This document shows, piece by piece, positions 43,841 through 55,643 of a stretch of DNA of 64,000 bases; the first letter of the stretch is position 1, and each line of letters opens with the position of its first letter. The notes under the pieces were generated by a model, which searched no databases, was not told where the DNA came from, and worked only from the letters and a program-made list of their open reading frames with translations. The stretch is from the NCBI RefSeq assembly GCF_001653795.1, contig NZ_CP011514.1, forward strand, positions 186,001-250,000. Direction: 5' to 3'. The DNA is from Mitsuaria sp. 7. GTDB lineage: Bacteria > Pseudomonadota > Gammaproteobacteria > Burkholderiales > Burkholderiaceae_C. The translations under genes were made by a program, and so were the position numbers.

Positions 43841-43872
43841 AACGCCGGCCTCGCGCCGGCGTTTCTGTTTCT
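43841..43872 (+). terminator. Intrinsic terminator after rimO
   Basis: The stem AACGCCGGC (43841-43849) / GCCGGCGTT (43855-43863) has a five-base loop and is followed by TCTGTTTCT. It sits 24 bases after the rimO stop. Confidence 0.75.
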
Positions 43873-43956
43873 CGTGGCGCGGCGCTGCGACAGAATGTGC
43901 CTTCTCGCGCGTCGCGCGTTACGGCGCGTTCTCACGCGTTCACCCCAGGAGACTTC

Positions 43957-45165
43957 GTGACCCCACGCGGCCCGTCGACCGAACAGATCCACCACCCGTA
44001 TCGCGCGCCCGACGGGTGGGACGCCGTCCCTGTCCCGGTGGCCAAGGCCTCGACGGTGCTGTTCAAGGACACCGCCGAACTGCACCGTCCGCGCGCGAAG
44101 GACGGCGTCAGCTACCGCTACGGCCTGCCGGGAACGCCGACGACCTACACGCTGGCCGCGCGCATCGCGACGCTCGAACACGCCGAGCATTGCGTGCTCA
44201 CGCCAAGCGGGGTCTCCGCCATCACGCTGACCAGCCTGGCCTTCCTCAAGCCCGGCGACGAGGTGCTGCTGCCCGACAACGTCTACGGCCAGAACCGCCA
44301 CCTCGCCCACGGCCTGCTGACCCGGCTTGGTATCACGCATCGCTTCTACGATCCCCTGGACGTGCCGGCGTTCGAGGCCATGCTGTCGGACCGCACAAAG
44401 CTGGTGTGGCTCGAGGCCGCCGGATCGATCACGCTGGAGTTCCCCGATCTGGTCGGGCTGCTGCGGGCCTGCCGCGCACGCGGCGTGCTCACGGCGCTCG
44501 ACAACACCTGGGGCGCGGGCCTGGCCTTCAATGCCTTCGAGGTGGCGCCGGGCGTCGCGCCCGGACTCGGTGCCGACCTCAGCATGCAGGCGCTGACCAA
44601 GTTCCCGTCCGGCGGCGCGGACCTGTTGATGGGCGCGGTCTGCACGCGCGACATTGCGCTCAATCGCCAGCTGGTGGCGACGCACGAGTACCTCGGCTAC
44701 GGCGTCGGCCAGAACGATGTGGAGGCGGTGCTGCGCGGCCTGCCGAGCATCGCGCTGCGCTACCGCGCACAGGGCGCGGCGGCACGCGAACTCGCGCACT
44801 GGATGGCCGCGCGGCCGGAAGTGGCGCGGGTGCTGTATCCGGCGCTGCCGGATTCGCCCGGCCACGCGTTCTGGCGGGACGTCAGCCCGGAGTCGGGCGG
44901 CTGCCTGTTCTCGGCGGTGTTCCGTCCCGGATTCGATGCGCGCCGCGTCGACGCCTTCGTGGACGCGCTGGCCTGTTTCGGGATCGGATATTCCTGGGCC
45001 GGCCCGATGAGCCTGGCCGTGCCCTACGACCTCAGCGGCAGCCGCTCGCTGGGATTGCCGTGGACGGCGGAGGAGGGCGGCACGCTGGTGCGTTTCGCGA
45101 TCGGGCTCGAAGAGGTCGAGGACCTGCGCGCGGACCTCGCGCAGGCGCTCGAGGTCTTGCGCTGA
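43957..45165 (+). CDS. metC: Cystathionine beta-lyase
   Basis: MetC splits cystathionine into homocysteine, ammonia and pyruvate in methionine synthesis. The 402-residue protein is a Cys/Met-metabolism PLP enzyme: the phosphate-binding loop LTPSGVSAITLTSLAFLKPG (about 90), LLPDNVYGQNR, the aspartate in LTALDNTWGAG (about 190), and the Schiff-base lysine in SMQALTKFPSGGADLLMG (about 213). The MetC-like reading rests on KFPSGG and YGVGQND; a gamma-lyase is less likely. The start is the GTG at 43957, with CCAGGAGA upstream; no ATG fits the N-terminus TPRGPSTEQIHHPYRAP. It is downstream of the rimO terminator. Confidence 0.88.
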   Translation: MTPRGPSTEQIHHPYRAPDGWDAVPVPVAKASTVLFKDTAELHRPRAKDGVSYRYGLPGTPTTYTLAARIATLEHAEHCVLTPSGVSAITLTSLAFLKPGDEVLLPDNVYGQNRHLAHGLLTRLGITHRFYDPLDVPAFEAMLSDRTKLVWLEAAGSITLEFPDLVGLLRACRARGVLTALDNTWGAGLAFNAFEVAPGVAPGLGADLSMQALTKFPSGGADLLMGAVCTRDIALNRQLVATHEYLGYGVGQNDVEAVLRGLPSIALRYRAQGAAARELAHWMAARPEVARVLYPALPDSPGHAFWRDVSPESGGCLFSAVFRPGFDARRVDAFVDALACFGIGYSWAGPMSLAVPYDLSGSRSLGLPWTAEEGGTLVRFAIGLEEVEDLRADLAQALEVLR

Positions 45166-45213
45166 GGGACTGAGGGCTGAAGGGCAGGGCGCACGCGCGC
45201 TCCGCCGCCACCA

Positions 45214-45678
45214 TCAGTCCTTGGACGGCCCCGAGACCTTGTGCCGCATCAGGCGGCCCTTCTCGCGCTCCCAGTCGCGCTTCTTCTCGGTCTCGCGCTT
45301 GTCGTGCTGGGCCTTGCCCTTGGCCAGCGCGATCTGCACCTTCACGCGGCCGTTCTTGTAGTGCAGGTCCAGCGGGATCAGCGTGAAGCCTTTCTGCTCC
45401 ACCTTGCCGATCAGGCGTCGGATGTCGGCGCCGCTCATCAGGAGCTTGCGGGTGCGGTCGGCCAGCGGGCTGACGTGCGTGGACGCCGTGCGCAGCGGAT
45501 CGATGCGGCAGCCGATCAGGAACAGCTCGCCGTCGCGGATGACGACATAACCGTCCGGCAGCTGGACCTGGCCGGAGCGGATGGCCTTGACCTCCCAGCC
45601 TTCGAGGACGATGCCGGCCTCGTACTGCTCCTCGAGGTGGTACTCGAATCGGGCGCGACGGTTTTCTGCAATGGACAT
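45214..45678 (-). CDS. smpB: SsrA-binding protein
   Basis: SmpB binds tmRNA and brings it to ribosomes stalled on broken mRNA. The 154-residue length is standard. Landmarks are [60 protein letters not shown] core and the basic C-terminal tail [20 protein letters not shown]. The gene is divergent from ratA, a common arrangement in beta- and gammaproteobacteria. The tmRNA gene ssrA is not in this window. Confidence 0.96.
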   Translation of the reverse strand: MSIAENRRARFEYHLEEQYEAGIVLEGWEVKAIRSGQVQLPDGYVVIRDGELFLIGCRIDPLRTASTHVSPLADRTRKLLMSGADIRRLIGKVEQKGFTLIPLDLHYKNGRVKVQIALAKGKAQHDKRETEKKRDWEREKGRLMRHKVSGPSKD

Positions 45679-45764
45679 GGGGACTCTTGTTGTGCGTGGC
45701 GGCCAGATGACGCCCAGATGGGGTCGATCGGGCCGCCTACAATCCCGCCATTCTAAGAACGACC

Positions 45765-46229
45765 ATGAAGCACGTCCGGAAGACTGTCCTCCTTTGGTAC
45801 TCGCCGCGCGAGATGTACGACCTGGTCACCCAGGTCGAGCGCTATCCGGAGTTCCTGCCCTGGTGCTCGTCCGCGGAGGTGCTGGAACGCCACGACGACG
45901 GCGTGACCGCCAGGCTGTCCCTGCAGTACGCCGGGCTGCGTCACGCGTTCACCACCCGCAACACGAACGAGACGAACCGGCGCGTGCGCATGACGCTCGT
46001 CGACGGGCCGTTCTCCATGCTGGACGGCGACTGGCAGTTCCTGCCCTTGAACCGCCCCGGCGCGCCGGCCGACGGCGAGCCGCAGGCCTGCAAGATCGAG
46101 TTCGAGCTGCGCTACGCGTTTTCAAGCTTCGCGCTGGAGGCCGTGGTCAGCCCCGTGTTCGACCGCATCGCCAACACCTTCGTCGACAGCTTCGTGAAGC
46201 GCGCCGAGCAGGTCCATGGCGCCCGCTGA
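45765..46229 (+). CDS. ratA: RatA/Coq10-type START-domain protein
   Basis: A 154-residue protein of the polyketide-cyclase/START superfamily, RatA/COQ10 group: [60 protein letters not shown] and [20 protein letters not shown]. In E. coli RatA was reported to block ribosome subunit joining, while homologues bind quinone, so the physiological role is unsettled. It overlaps ratB by 14 bases and is divergent from smpB. TACAAT at 45738-45743 is a likely -10. Confidence 0.9.
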   Translation: MKHVRKTVLLWYSPREMYDLVTQVERYPEFLPWCSSAEVLERHDDGVTARLSLQYAGLRHAFTTRNTNETNRRVRMTLVDGPFSMLDGDWQFLPLNRPGAPADGEPQACKIEFELRYAFSSFALEAVVSPVFDRIANTFVDSFVKRAEQVHGAR

Positions 46230-46539
46230 GCTGTCGATCGAGCTCTTCTGGAGCCCGGTACCCGGTGAACTCCGCGAACAACGACTGACCCTGCCCGCCG
46301 GCAGCACGCTGCGCGACGCCCTGGCGGCCAGCGCCTGGTTCGAGCCGGGTCAGATCGCGGCGCTGACGGCCGGGATCTGGGGGCGCACCGCGCCGCTGGA
46401 GACGCCCCTGCGTGAGCAGGATCGCGTCGAGGTCTACCGTCCGTTGACGGTCGATCCGAAGGAGGCGCGACGCCAGCGCTTCCAGGCCTCGGGCAGCCGC
46501 ATCGTCACGCGACATCGGCCGCTGGGCCGCAAGGCCTGA
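46216..46539 (+). CDS. ratB: RnfH-family ubiquitin-fold protein
   Basis: A 107-residue beta-grasp protein of the RnfH/RatB family, recognised by SIELFWSPVPGELREQRLTL, LPAGSTLRDALAASAWF and EQDRVEVYRPLTVDPKEARR. The basic C-terminus (IVTRHRPLGRKA) is typical. Its function is unknown; it is nearly always next to ratA, as here, with a 14-base overlap. The start is the ATG at 46216, inside the ratA coding region. A strong terminator follows. Confidence 0.9.
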   Translation: MAPAELSIELFWSPVPGELREQRLTLPAGSTLRDALAASAWFEPGQIAALTAGIWGRTAPLETPLREQDRVEVYRPLTVDPKEARRQRFQASGSRIVTRHRPLGRKA

Positions 46540-46554
46540 CACCGGGCGCCCGGC

Positions 46555-46584
46555 AAAAAGGCCGCATCAGCGGCCTTTTGTCTT
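46555..46584. terminator. Bidirectional terminator between ratB and DUF4124 gene
   Basis: The stem AAAAGGCCGC (46556-46565) / GCGGCCTTTT (46570-46579) has an ATCA loop and continues into GTCTT. The A-run on the other side makes it effective on the minus strand too. It lies between ratB (plus) and the convergent DUF4124 gene. Confidence 0.8.
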
Positions 46585-46669
46585 ACCGGCGGTCACCGGA
46601 CTTACGACCGGCTTGCGTGCCGGGGTCCGCGGGCGGTCACCGGTGTTGTTTCCGGGACGCGTTCCAGCG

Positions 46670-47179
46670 TCATTTGCAGGTGGCGGCCACGACGGCCTGA
46701 CCCTGGCGCATCTGATCCTGGCGCATCTGCTCGGTCATGACCTGCGACTCCCCGGTCTGCGAACCGCTGCGCATGCGCACGTTCGATTCGAGCAGCCGCA
46801 GCTTGTTCTGCGCCTGCCGGCAGTCCTCGGCCATCGCATCCGCGCGGGCCTTGTCTTCCTGGGCCTTGAGTTCGCGTTCGACCTTCTCGCGCGAGGACGC
46901 TTCGCTCGCCGCGCGGGCCGGTGCCGTCGGGGCGGAAGCCGCTGCGGAGGCGCTTCCCGGGGCCGGCTGGCCCGTCGACGGCGCCGCGCGCGCCGCGTTG
47001 TACGGACGCTGCAGGATGTCCTTCTCGGCCACGCTCGGCGGCGGCGGACGATCGCTGTATTGCGTGCGTCCGTCGGCGTCGCGCCACTTCCATTGGGCGT
47101 GCGCGACCGAGGTCAGCGCCATCAGCGCCAGCGCGCAGATCATGCCCAGCGGGCGTCGCGAGAGTGGGGGATTCATCAT
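46670..47179 (-). CDS. DUF4124-domain exported protein
   Basis: A 169-residue protein. Signal peptide to about residue 28 (MICALALMALTSVAHAQ), then the DUF4124 motif WKWRDADGRTQYSDRPPPP (about 30-48), an Ala/Pro/Ser-rich linker and a helical Glu/Arg/Gln-rich C-terminal half (REKVERELKAQEDKARADAM) with a Cys pair (DCRQAQN and AATCK). The domain is widespread in betaproteobacteria and has no known function. Two adjacent ATG codons (47179 and 47176) are possible starts. It is divergent from guaB. Confidence 0.85.
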   Translation of the reverse strand: MMNPPLSRRPLGMICALALMALTSVAHAQWKWRDADGRTQYSDRPPPPSVAEKDILQRPYNAARAAPSTGQPAPGSASAAASAPTAPARAASEASSREKVERELKAQEDKARADAMAEDCRQAQNKLRLLESNVRMRSGSQTGESQVMTEQMRQDQMRQGQAVVAATCK

Positions 47180-47184
47180 GGTCG

Positions 47185-49980
<2,796 letters not shown>

Positions 49981-50029
49981 GCCTGAGCTTGAGCCCCCCG
50001 GAATCCCCAAGCATCCCCAGAAGCTGACC

Positions 50030-51634
50030 ATGCACGACAAAGTCCTCATCCTCGACTTCGGTTCCCAGGTGACGCAGCTGATCGCACGCCGCGTGCGCGA
50101 GGCCCAGGTCTACTGCGAGATCCATCCCAACGACGTCAGCGACGACTTCATCCGCGCGTTCGCGCCGAAGGCGATCATCCTGTCGGGCAGCCACGCGTCG
50201 ACCTACGAGGACCACGAGCTGCGCGCGCCGCAGGCGGTGTGGGACCTGGGCGTGCCGGTGCTGGGCATCTGCTACGGCATGCAGACGATGGCGGTGCAGC
50301 TCGGCGGCAAGGTCGAGTGGAGCGACCACCGCGAGTTCGGGTATGCCGAGGCCCGCGCCCACGGCCACACCAAGCTGCTGGACGGCCTCCAGGACTTCGC
50401 GACGCCGGCAGGTCACGGCATGCTGAAGGTGTGGATGAGCCACGGCGACAAGGTCACGGCGCTGCCGCCGGGCTTCAAGCTGATGGCGTCCACGCCGACC
50501 TGTCCCATCGCCGGCATGGTCAATGAGGACAAGGGCTACTACGCGCTCCAGTTCCATCCCGAGGTCACGCACACGGTCCAGGGGGCCGCGATCTACAAGC
50601 GTTTCGTGCGCGAGATCGCCGGCTGCAAGGGCGACTGGATCATGGGCGACTACATTGAGGAAGCGGTCCAGAAGATCCGCGAGCAGGTCGGTGACGAGGA
50701 AGTCATCCTGGGCCTGTCCGGCGGTGTGGACTCCTCGGTGGCCGCGGCGCTGATCCACCGCGCGATCGGCGACCAGCTGACCTGCGTCTTCGTCGACCAC
50801 GGGCTCCTGCGCCTGAACGAGGGCGACATGGTGATGGACATGTTCGAAGGCAAGCTGCACGCGAAGGTGATCCGCGTCGATGCCGCCGATCTGTTCCTCG
50901 GCCAGCTGGCCGGCGTGACGGATCCGGAGCGCAAGCGCAAGATCATCGGCGGCCTGTTCGTCGACGTGTTCAAGGCCGAGGCCGAGAAGTTGAAGTCGGG
51001 CGACGGCGGCCACAAAGGCGCGACCTTCCTGGCGCAGGGCACGATCTATCCGGACGTGGTCGAAAGCGGTGGCACGAAAACGAAGAAGGCCGTGACGATC
51101 AAGAGCCACCACAACGTGGGCGGGTTGCCGGAGCAGCTCGGCCTGAAGTTGCTGGAGCCGCTGCGCGAGCTGTTCAAGGACGAGGTCCGCGAACTGGGCG
51201 TGGCGCTGGGCCTGCCGCCGGAGATGGTCTACCGTCACCCGTTCCCGGGTCCGGGCCTGGGCGTTCGCATCCTGGGCGAGGTGAAGAAGGAATACGCGGA
51301 CCTGCTGCGCCGCGCCGACGCGATCTTCATCGAGGAGCTGCGCAACACGCGCGACGAGGCGACGGGCAAGACCTGGTACGAGCTGACCAGCCAGGCCTTC
51401 ACGGTGTTCCTGCCGGTGAAGAGCGTGGGTGTGATGGGTGACGGCCGGACCTACGACTACGTGGTGGCGCTGCGCGCGGTGCAAACCAGCGACTTCATGA
51501 CGGCCGACTGGGCGGAGCTGCCGTACAGCCTGCTCAAGCGCTGCTCGGGCCGCATCATCAACGAGGTGCGCGGCATCAACCGCGTGACCTACGACGTCTC
51601 CAGCAAGCCGCCGGCGACCATCGAATGGGAATGA
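50030..51634 (+). CDS. guaA: GMP synthase (glutamine-hydrolysing)
   Basis: GuaA converts XMP to GMP using ATP and glutamine-derived ammonia. The 534-residue protein has a class I glutamine amidotransferase domain (about 1-195) with nucleophile [14 protein letters not shown] (Cys about 84) and catalytic His/Glu in [10 protein letters not shown]. It also has the ATP pyrophosphatase domain with the P-loop [19 protein letters not shown] (about 230) and the dimerisation domain ending in [17 protein letters not shown]. Length and motifs are standard. A terminator follows closely. Confidence 0.97.
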   Translation: MHDKVLILDFGSQVTQLIARRVREAQVYCEIHPNDVSDDFIRAFAPKAIILSGSHASTYEDHELRAPQAVWDLGVPVLGICYGMQTMAVQLGGKVEWSDHREFGYAEARAHGHTKLLDGLQDFATPAGHGMLKVWMSHGDKVTALPPGFKLMASTPTCPIAGMVNEDKGYYALQFHPEVTHTVQGAAIYKRFVREIAGCKGDWIMGDYIEEAVQKIREQVGDEEVILGLSGGVDSSVAAALIHRAIGDQLTCVFVDHGLLRLNEGDMVMDMFEGKLHAKVIRVDAADLFLGQLAGVTDPERKRKIIGGLFVDVFKAEAEKLKSGDGGHKGATFLAQGTIYPDVVESGGTKTKKAVTIKSHHNVGGLPEQLGLKLLEPLRELFKDEVRELGVALGLPPEMVYRHPFPGPGLGVRILGEVKKEYADLLRRADAIFIEELRNTRDEATGKTWYELTSQAFTVFLPVKSVGVMGDGRTYDYVVALRAVQTSDFMTADWAELPYSLLKRCSGRIINEVRGINRVTYDVSSKPPATIEWE

Positions 51635-51650
51635 GCGCTTCGCGCAAGTG

Positions 51651-51682
51651 AACAAGGGCCCGATGGGCCCTTGTTTGCTTTG
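51651..51682 (+). terminator. Intrinsic terminator after guaA
   Basis: The stem AACAAGGGCCC (51651-51661) / GGGCCCTTGTT (51665-51675) has a three-base loop and continues into TGCTTTG, 16 bases after the guaA stop. Confidence 0.8.
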
Positions 51683-51824
51683 GACTGGAAATCCAGCTCA
51701 GTGAACGATGTCTTCCGACTGTGTGGGTATCACTGCCGGCCCTCGGTAGATGACGCCAGGCGAGACTTCGAGCAGCGGGCTGCATGAAAGCATCCGAAGA
51801 AGCGTGTTCATGCAGGCAATCCCT

Positions 51825-52067
51825 TCAACTCAAATTGAGCAGACGTTGGCCAGCGATCCCATTGGCCTTGAGATGTGGTGCCAGGACTTGAGCGACTGGC
51901 CCTCGAATCTTTCGGATAAAACCTGACTGACGGCAGGTCCTTAAAATCTGCATCGCAGCGATGCGATGGTCAGGCTCGGGGAAATCCTGGACGAGGCTCT
52001 GACCCAATGCGGTGTCCGACATCCATTCGATCCATGCAGAGGTGTCGACGACTTGGCGCTGTGGCAT
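51825..52067 (-). pseudogene. vapC remnant with internal deletion
   Basis: The frame from 52067 encodes a good VapC N-terminus (MPQRQVVDTSAWIEWMSDTA, then FPEPDHR) but loses similarity after about 35 residues. In the +1 frame from 51958 the sequence reads CDADFKDLPSVRFYPK, which matches the C-terminal end of a PIN toxin. The central 70-80 residues, including two catalytic acids, are missing, and the two ends are out of frame, so this is a toxin gene broken by deletion. Low-complexity palindrome-like GCATCGCTGCGATGC at the junction may have aided the loss. The antitoxin gene upstream is intact. Confidence 0.8.
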
Positions 52068-52094
52068 GGCAGGTCTCCTTCCGGCAGCTTGCGC

Positions 52095-52307
52095 TCAGTA
52101 CCGATCGCGTCCGTTGAGATAGCGGTCGGTGTTGACGCCTCGCGTCATGCCGCGAAGGTCGTCCAGACGGTGACGACGGCGCACGTAGAGGCCCCTGTCG
52201 GTCTCCACAAAGACCAGCTCGTCACCGGGCTTCCAGTCCTGGCGACTGAGAAAGTCGGCGGGGAGGGTGACTTGTCCCTCCATCGAGAGGGTCGGGTTTG
52301 GGATCAT
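52095..52307 (-). CDS. AbrB/MazE-type antitoxin (VapB-like)
   Basis: A 70-residue protein with an AbrB/SpoVT swapped-hairpin DNA-binding domain (about 8-45: LSMEGQVTLPADFLSRQDW, PGDELVFVETDRGLYV), followed by a tail (RLDDLRGMTRGVNTDRYLNG) of the kind that inserts into a VapC toxin. The ATG at 52307 has AAGGAGA upstream; the frame opens slightly earlier but without a ribosome site. The toxin gene 27 bases downstream is decayed, so the antitoxin may persist as a solitary regulator or as protection against a related toxin elsewhere. Confidence 0.8.
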   Translation of the reverse strand: MIPNPTLSMEGQVTLPADFLSRQDWKPGDELVFVETDRGLYVRRRHRLDDLRGMTRGVNTDRYLNGRDRY

Positions 52308-52486
52308 GAAATCTCCTTGGTCTGAGATGTGAACGGTAGCGATGACGAGCACGCCAAAGAAGCCGTCGATTCTTCGCTTCCGGTTCTTCCTGATCCACCA
52401 CCTCGAATGATGAGCAACGCTCCCGTGATACCGAAGATCGGTAGGGGTTCAACCATCACGTGGGATTGATGTTCGGATCGGTCCTG

Positions 52487-53752
52487 TCACCTCACAAGAA
52501 TCACGTACGCCGCGTCGCTCCTGGGGGCCGTCGATGTTTCGCGCCAGGCCAGGCTGGCATCGCCCGCGTAGGGCGTCGACGTCCAGAAGCCGGTGAGACC
52601 CTGATCTGCGGCCGCTGGATAGACGCTGCCGATGAACTGGCTGGGTCGCGCGGTGCCCGCGGTACTGTTGTAGCCCACGATCAGGTTCAGCTCCGCCGCG
52701 GTGGGCAGGCGCCAGTCGCCCTGGCCGGCGAGGTTGTCGACCAGCGTCAGGGCGGCGGTCCATGTGTAGGTCGCGGCCGTACCCGTGCACGAGGTGCCGG
52801 CGAAGGTCTGACCCTTCGGGCAGCGCTGCCACGTCAGCCCGGTCGGCGTGTGGCTGACCGTGCCGTTGCCGTGGTCGACATAGTCGGCGGCGGCGGCATC
52901 CAGGGCCGGCGCATGCCCGCGCACCAGCAGCACCGGATAGGTCGGTGTCCGCGGCGCGGCGTTCACTCCGGAGTTGGTGGTGCAGCCCTCCGCGATCCCC
53001 GTGGCGAACCGGACACACCAGAGGCTCATCTGCAGGTTGCCCGACGAGTAGCCGGTGACGGACGGCACCGCATCGGTGGCGAGCACGGCCGGGAAGACGG
53101 CAGTGTCGATGGCCGGGGCCGTGCGGGACAGCTCAACGATCGTCCTCAGTTCCCTGGCCGTGGGCGGACGCCAGTCGCTGTTCCCTGCGTAGGTCACCGT
53201 GCCCGCGAGTCCCGTCACGTCATAGGTCGTGTAGGCGCCGGCGGGGCCCGCGCAAGCGCCGCTGTTCCAGGTCTGACCCAGATAGCACCGCATCCACGTG
53301 AGTCCGGTCGTCGGATCGGTCACGGTGCCGTTGCCGTTGTCGAGATAGACCTTGGCGACCACGGCCTTGACCACTACCGAAACCGTGACCGCCGGGCTGT
53401 TCGCCTTGCCGTCGTTGACCACCAGCGATGCCGTGTAGGTGCCCGCGACATCCGCCGTGAACGTGGGCGTGGCCGATGCGGGACTGGCCAGCACGGCGGC
53501 GCTGCCAACCGGCTTCGAGGTCAGGGTCCAGGCGTAGCTCAGCGGGTCGGCGTCGGCGTCGCTGCTGGCCGTGCCGTTGAGCGTCACGGTGGCGCCGGCG
53601 AGAAGGTTCTGGGCGGCCGCAGCCTTGGCGACCGGCGCCGTGTTGTTGGCCGGTTGTGGCGGGGTGCCGCCGTCTCCGCCCCCGCCTCCGCCACAGCCGG
53701 CAAGGGCCAGCGCGATGAGACCGACAGGGAGCAGTGTGTGCAGGCGAGACAT
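52487..53752 (-). CDS. DUF1566 lipoprotein with PKD-like domain
   Basis: A 421-residue predicted lipoprotein: signal peptide with lipobox LALAGC (Cys 20), a Gly-rich spacer, a PKD/Ig-like domain (about 40-130: VTLNGTASSDADADPLSYAW and GTYTASLVVNDGKA) and two DUF1566 repeats (about 140-270 and 275-415). Each repeat has the fingerprint NGNGTV(T/S)xxxTGLTWxRC and DWRxPTAxEL (for example DNGNGTVTDPTTGLTWMRC and GDWRLPTAAELNLIVGYNS). DUF1566 proteins are surface or secreted and some relate to Lcl-type adhesins. The start at 53752 is preceded by GGGAGGAAG. A heptanucleotide tandem repeat sits just upstream of that site. Confidence 0.85.
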   Translation of the reverse strand: MSRLHTLLPVGLIALALAGCGGGGGGDGGTPPQPANNTAPVAKAAAAQNLLAGATVTLNGTASSDADADPLSYAWTLTSKPVGSAAVLASPASATPTFTADVAGTYTASLVVNDGKANSPAVTVSVVVKAVVAKVYLDNGNGTVTDPTTGLTWMRCYLGQTWNSGACAGPAGAYTTYDVTGLAGTVTYAGNSDWRPPTARELRTIVELSRTAPAIDTAVFPAVLATDAVPSVTGYSSGNLQMSLWCVRFATGIAEGCTTNSGVNAAPRTPTYPVLLVRGHAPALDAAAADYVDHGNGTVSHTPTGLTWQRCPKGQTFAGTSCTGTAATYTWTAALTLVDNLAGQGDWRLPTAAELNLIVGYNSTAGTARPSQFIGSVYPAAADQGLTGFWTSTPYAGDASLAWRETSTAPRSDAAYVILVR

Positions 53753-53768
53753 GTCTTCCTCCCGAATC

Positions 53769-53810
53769 GATGCGTGATGCGTGATGCGTGATGCGTGATG
53801 CGTGATGCGT
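53769..53810. repeat. Six tandem copies of GATGCGT
   Basis: Six exact, uninterrupted copies of the heptamer GATGCGT (ACGCATC on the minus strand) lie 17 bases upstream of the DUF1566 lipoprotein start codon, directly ahead of its ribosome site. A uniform short repeat of this kind can gain or lose units and so change promoter-to-gene spacing. Confidence 0.9.
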
Positions 53811-53948
53811 TCCTCCGGTCGGGGACCGGCGGGCTTCCCGCCCGACATTGTCGTTGAGGCCCTGTGTCATGCGCACCGGTGCTGACACGCGATGTCAGCG
53901 GCGCTCCGCAGAATCCTTCCATTGCCACGACACCCTGCCGGAGACCCC

Positions 53949-54689
53949 ATGGCCGACGACCACCCCGTCTACGAACTGCGCCAGTACAAGATCGTCAAGG
54001 GCGAGCGCGAGCGTTTCATGCGGCTGTTCGACGCGGCCTTCGTCGAATCGCAGGAGGCCGTCGGCATGCGGATGTACGGGCAGTTCGCGGATCTCGACGA
54101 TCCGGACCGCTTCGTCTGGATCCGCGGTTTCGACGACATGGCGGCGCGCGAGCGCATGCTCGGCGAGTTCTACTTCGGACCGGTTTGGCAGGCCCATCGC
54201 GACGAGGCCAATCCGCTGCTCATCGACAACGACAACGTGCTGCTGCTGAGGAGCCCGCGCGAGGCGCCGCATCCGGCGCGCATCGATGCGGCGCGGGAGG
54301 CGGGGGACTTCCGGCGAGGCGCGTCGTCCGGCCTGGTGGTGCTGCATCTGTGCGCCTTGTGGAAGGACCCGGCCGATCCTGAAGACGGCTTCGTGCGTTT
54401 CTTCGAGCAGGAGGTCGCGCCGGTCATCGAGGCCGCCGGCCTGCCGGTGATCGGCAGCTTCGTGCCGGAGCGCTCGCCCAACAACTTCCCGCGCCTGCCG
54501 GTGCGCGAGGGCGAGAAGCTCTTCGTCTGGATGACCCGCGCCGCGGACGCCGACGACTGGGCCATCCGCTGGAGCGCCTGCCGGCATTCGCCGGCGTGGC
54601 GCGCGCTCGAGCCGCGCTGGCGCGACGCGCAGGAACGCGCGCCGCAGATCCTGCGGCTGCGACCGGGCATCGCCACGGTATCGCGCTGA
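53949..54689 (+). CDS. NIPSNAP-family protein
   Basis: A 246-residue protein with two ferredoxin-like NIPSNAP halves. The first has YELRQYKIVKGERERFMRLF, YGQFADLDDPDRFVWIRGF and an MLGEFYFGPVWQAHRD helix; the second, more divergent half ends with WSACRHSPAWRALEPRWRDA. Members are small alpha/beta-barrel-like proteins with no fixed enzymatic role. The ATG at 53949 has GGAGAC ahead of it. It is divergent from the DUF1566 gene, with about 200 bases between, which hold the heptamer repeat and presumably both promoters. Confidence 0.82.
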   Translation: MADDHPVYELRQYKIVKGERERFMRLFDAAFVESQEAVGMRMYGQFADLDDPDRFVWIRGFDDMAARERMLGEFYFGPVWQAHRDEANPLLIDNDNVLLLRSPREAPHPARIDAAREAGDFRRGASSGLVVLHLCALWKDPADPEDGFVRFFEQEVAPVIEAAGLPVIGSFVPERSPNNFPRLPVREGEKLFVWMTRAADADDWAIRWSACRHSPAWRALEPRWRDAQERAPQILRLRPGIATVSR

Positions 54690-54764
54690 TGCAACGGGTG
54701 ATGGCGCAGCGCACGAGTATGGCTATGCTTCGCGCCATCCCCGCTTTCATTCCGGAGTCCTTGC

Positions 54765-54977
54765 ATGCGCAGCGCCCTGTCCATCCTCGCCCTCGTCATC
54801 GTGCTGGCCATCGTGATGCTGACCGCGAAGAAGCAGATGCAGGCCATCAAGCCGCCGGCCTCGGCGGATCCGGCGGCGTCCGCGGCGTCGTCGGGGCTGC
54901 CTCAGCCCGAGGCCGTGGGTCGTCAGGTGCAGGACCTGATGAAGCAGGGCGAGCGGCGCGCGTCGGAAGCGGAATGA
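54765..54977 (+). CDS. Small single-helix membrane protein, function unknown
   Basis: A 70-residue protein with an N-terminal membrane helix (LSILALVIVLAIVMLTA, about 5-21) and a hydrophilic Ala/Ser/Pro-rich C-terminus ending in DLMKQGERRASEAE. TCCGGAGTCC lies before the ATG, giving a usable ribosome site. No family is recognised. It lies between the NIPSNAP gene and thpR, in the same direction. Confidence 0.55.
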   Translation: MRSALSILALVIVLAIVMLTAKKQMQAIKPPASADPAASAASSGLPQPEAVGRQVQDLMKQGERRASEAE

Positions 54978-55031
54978 ACGCGGCGGAATGAACGCGTCGT
55001 GAACGTGCCGTGATCACCACGTAAGAGCGCC

Positions 55032-55583
55032 ATGACCGTCCACGCGCTCTTCTTCTGCCTGCGGCCCGATCCGGACACCGCGAGCCGGTTGAACGCGGTC
55101 TCCGGTGAACTCGTGCGCCGCTTCGGCCTGCGCGCGAAGGCCGATCGCACGGAGCGCCTCCATGTGACGCTGCACCACCTCGGCTGGTACGACGACCAGA
55201 CCGACCAGGCCGACGTGATGGCGGAGGTGCGGCAGCTCGCCGAAGCTGCCGCCTCGTCGTTGCGGCAGCCGCCGGTGCGCGCCGACTTCGACCTGCTCCT
55301 GAGCTTCACCCGCAAGCGGCGGAACCTGCCGCTGGTGCTGAGCGGCGGCGCGTGCCTCGACCCCGTGCGCGCGATGCGCGCGGCGCTCGGCGAACGCCTG
55401 CGTGCCGGCGGGCTTCGGACCGATCCGCACTTCACGCCGCACCTGACGCTCTTCTACGACGACGCCGTCGTCGAGCCGCAGCCCTTCATCGTCCCAGGCT
55501 GGACGGCGACGGAAGTCCTGCTGATGGACAGCCTGCAGGGCATGTCCACGCACGTCGAGCTCGCGCGCTGGTCGCTCGCCTGA
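55032..55583 (+). CDS. thpR: RNA 2',3'-cyclic phosphodiesterase (ThpR/LigT)
   Basis: A 183-residue 2H phosphoesterase. The two HxTx motifs are HVTLHHLGW (about 39-42) and HLTLFYDD (about 137-140), placed symmetrically as in LigT/ThpR. Family enzymes open 2',3'-cyclic phosphates on RNA and can make 2',5' links in vitro; the physiological RNA is unknown. The frame starts at the ATG at 55032, shortly after the small membrane protein. It converges on the DUF72 gene. Confidence 0.87.
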   Translation: MTVHALFFCLRPDPDTASRLNAVSGELVRRFGLRAKADRTERLHVTLHHLGWYDDQTDQADVMAEVRQLAEAAASSLRQPPVRADFDLLLSFTRKRRNLPLVLSGGACLDPVRAMRAALGERLRAGGLRTDPHFTPHLTLFYDDAVVEPQPFIVPGWTATEVLLMDSLQGMSTHVELARWSLA

Positions 55584-55643
55584 TCGGACCGCGGCGATGA
55601 CGGCAACGAAGGCAAGGAAGGCAAGGGCGGCAACTGGCCGGGG

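Noticed and set aside
53769..53810. CRISPR repeat array
   Set aside because: Repeats are seven bases and contiguous with no spacers.
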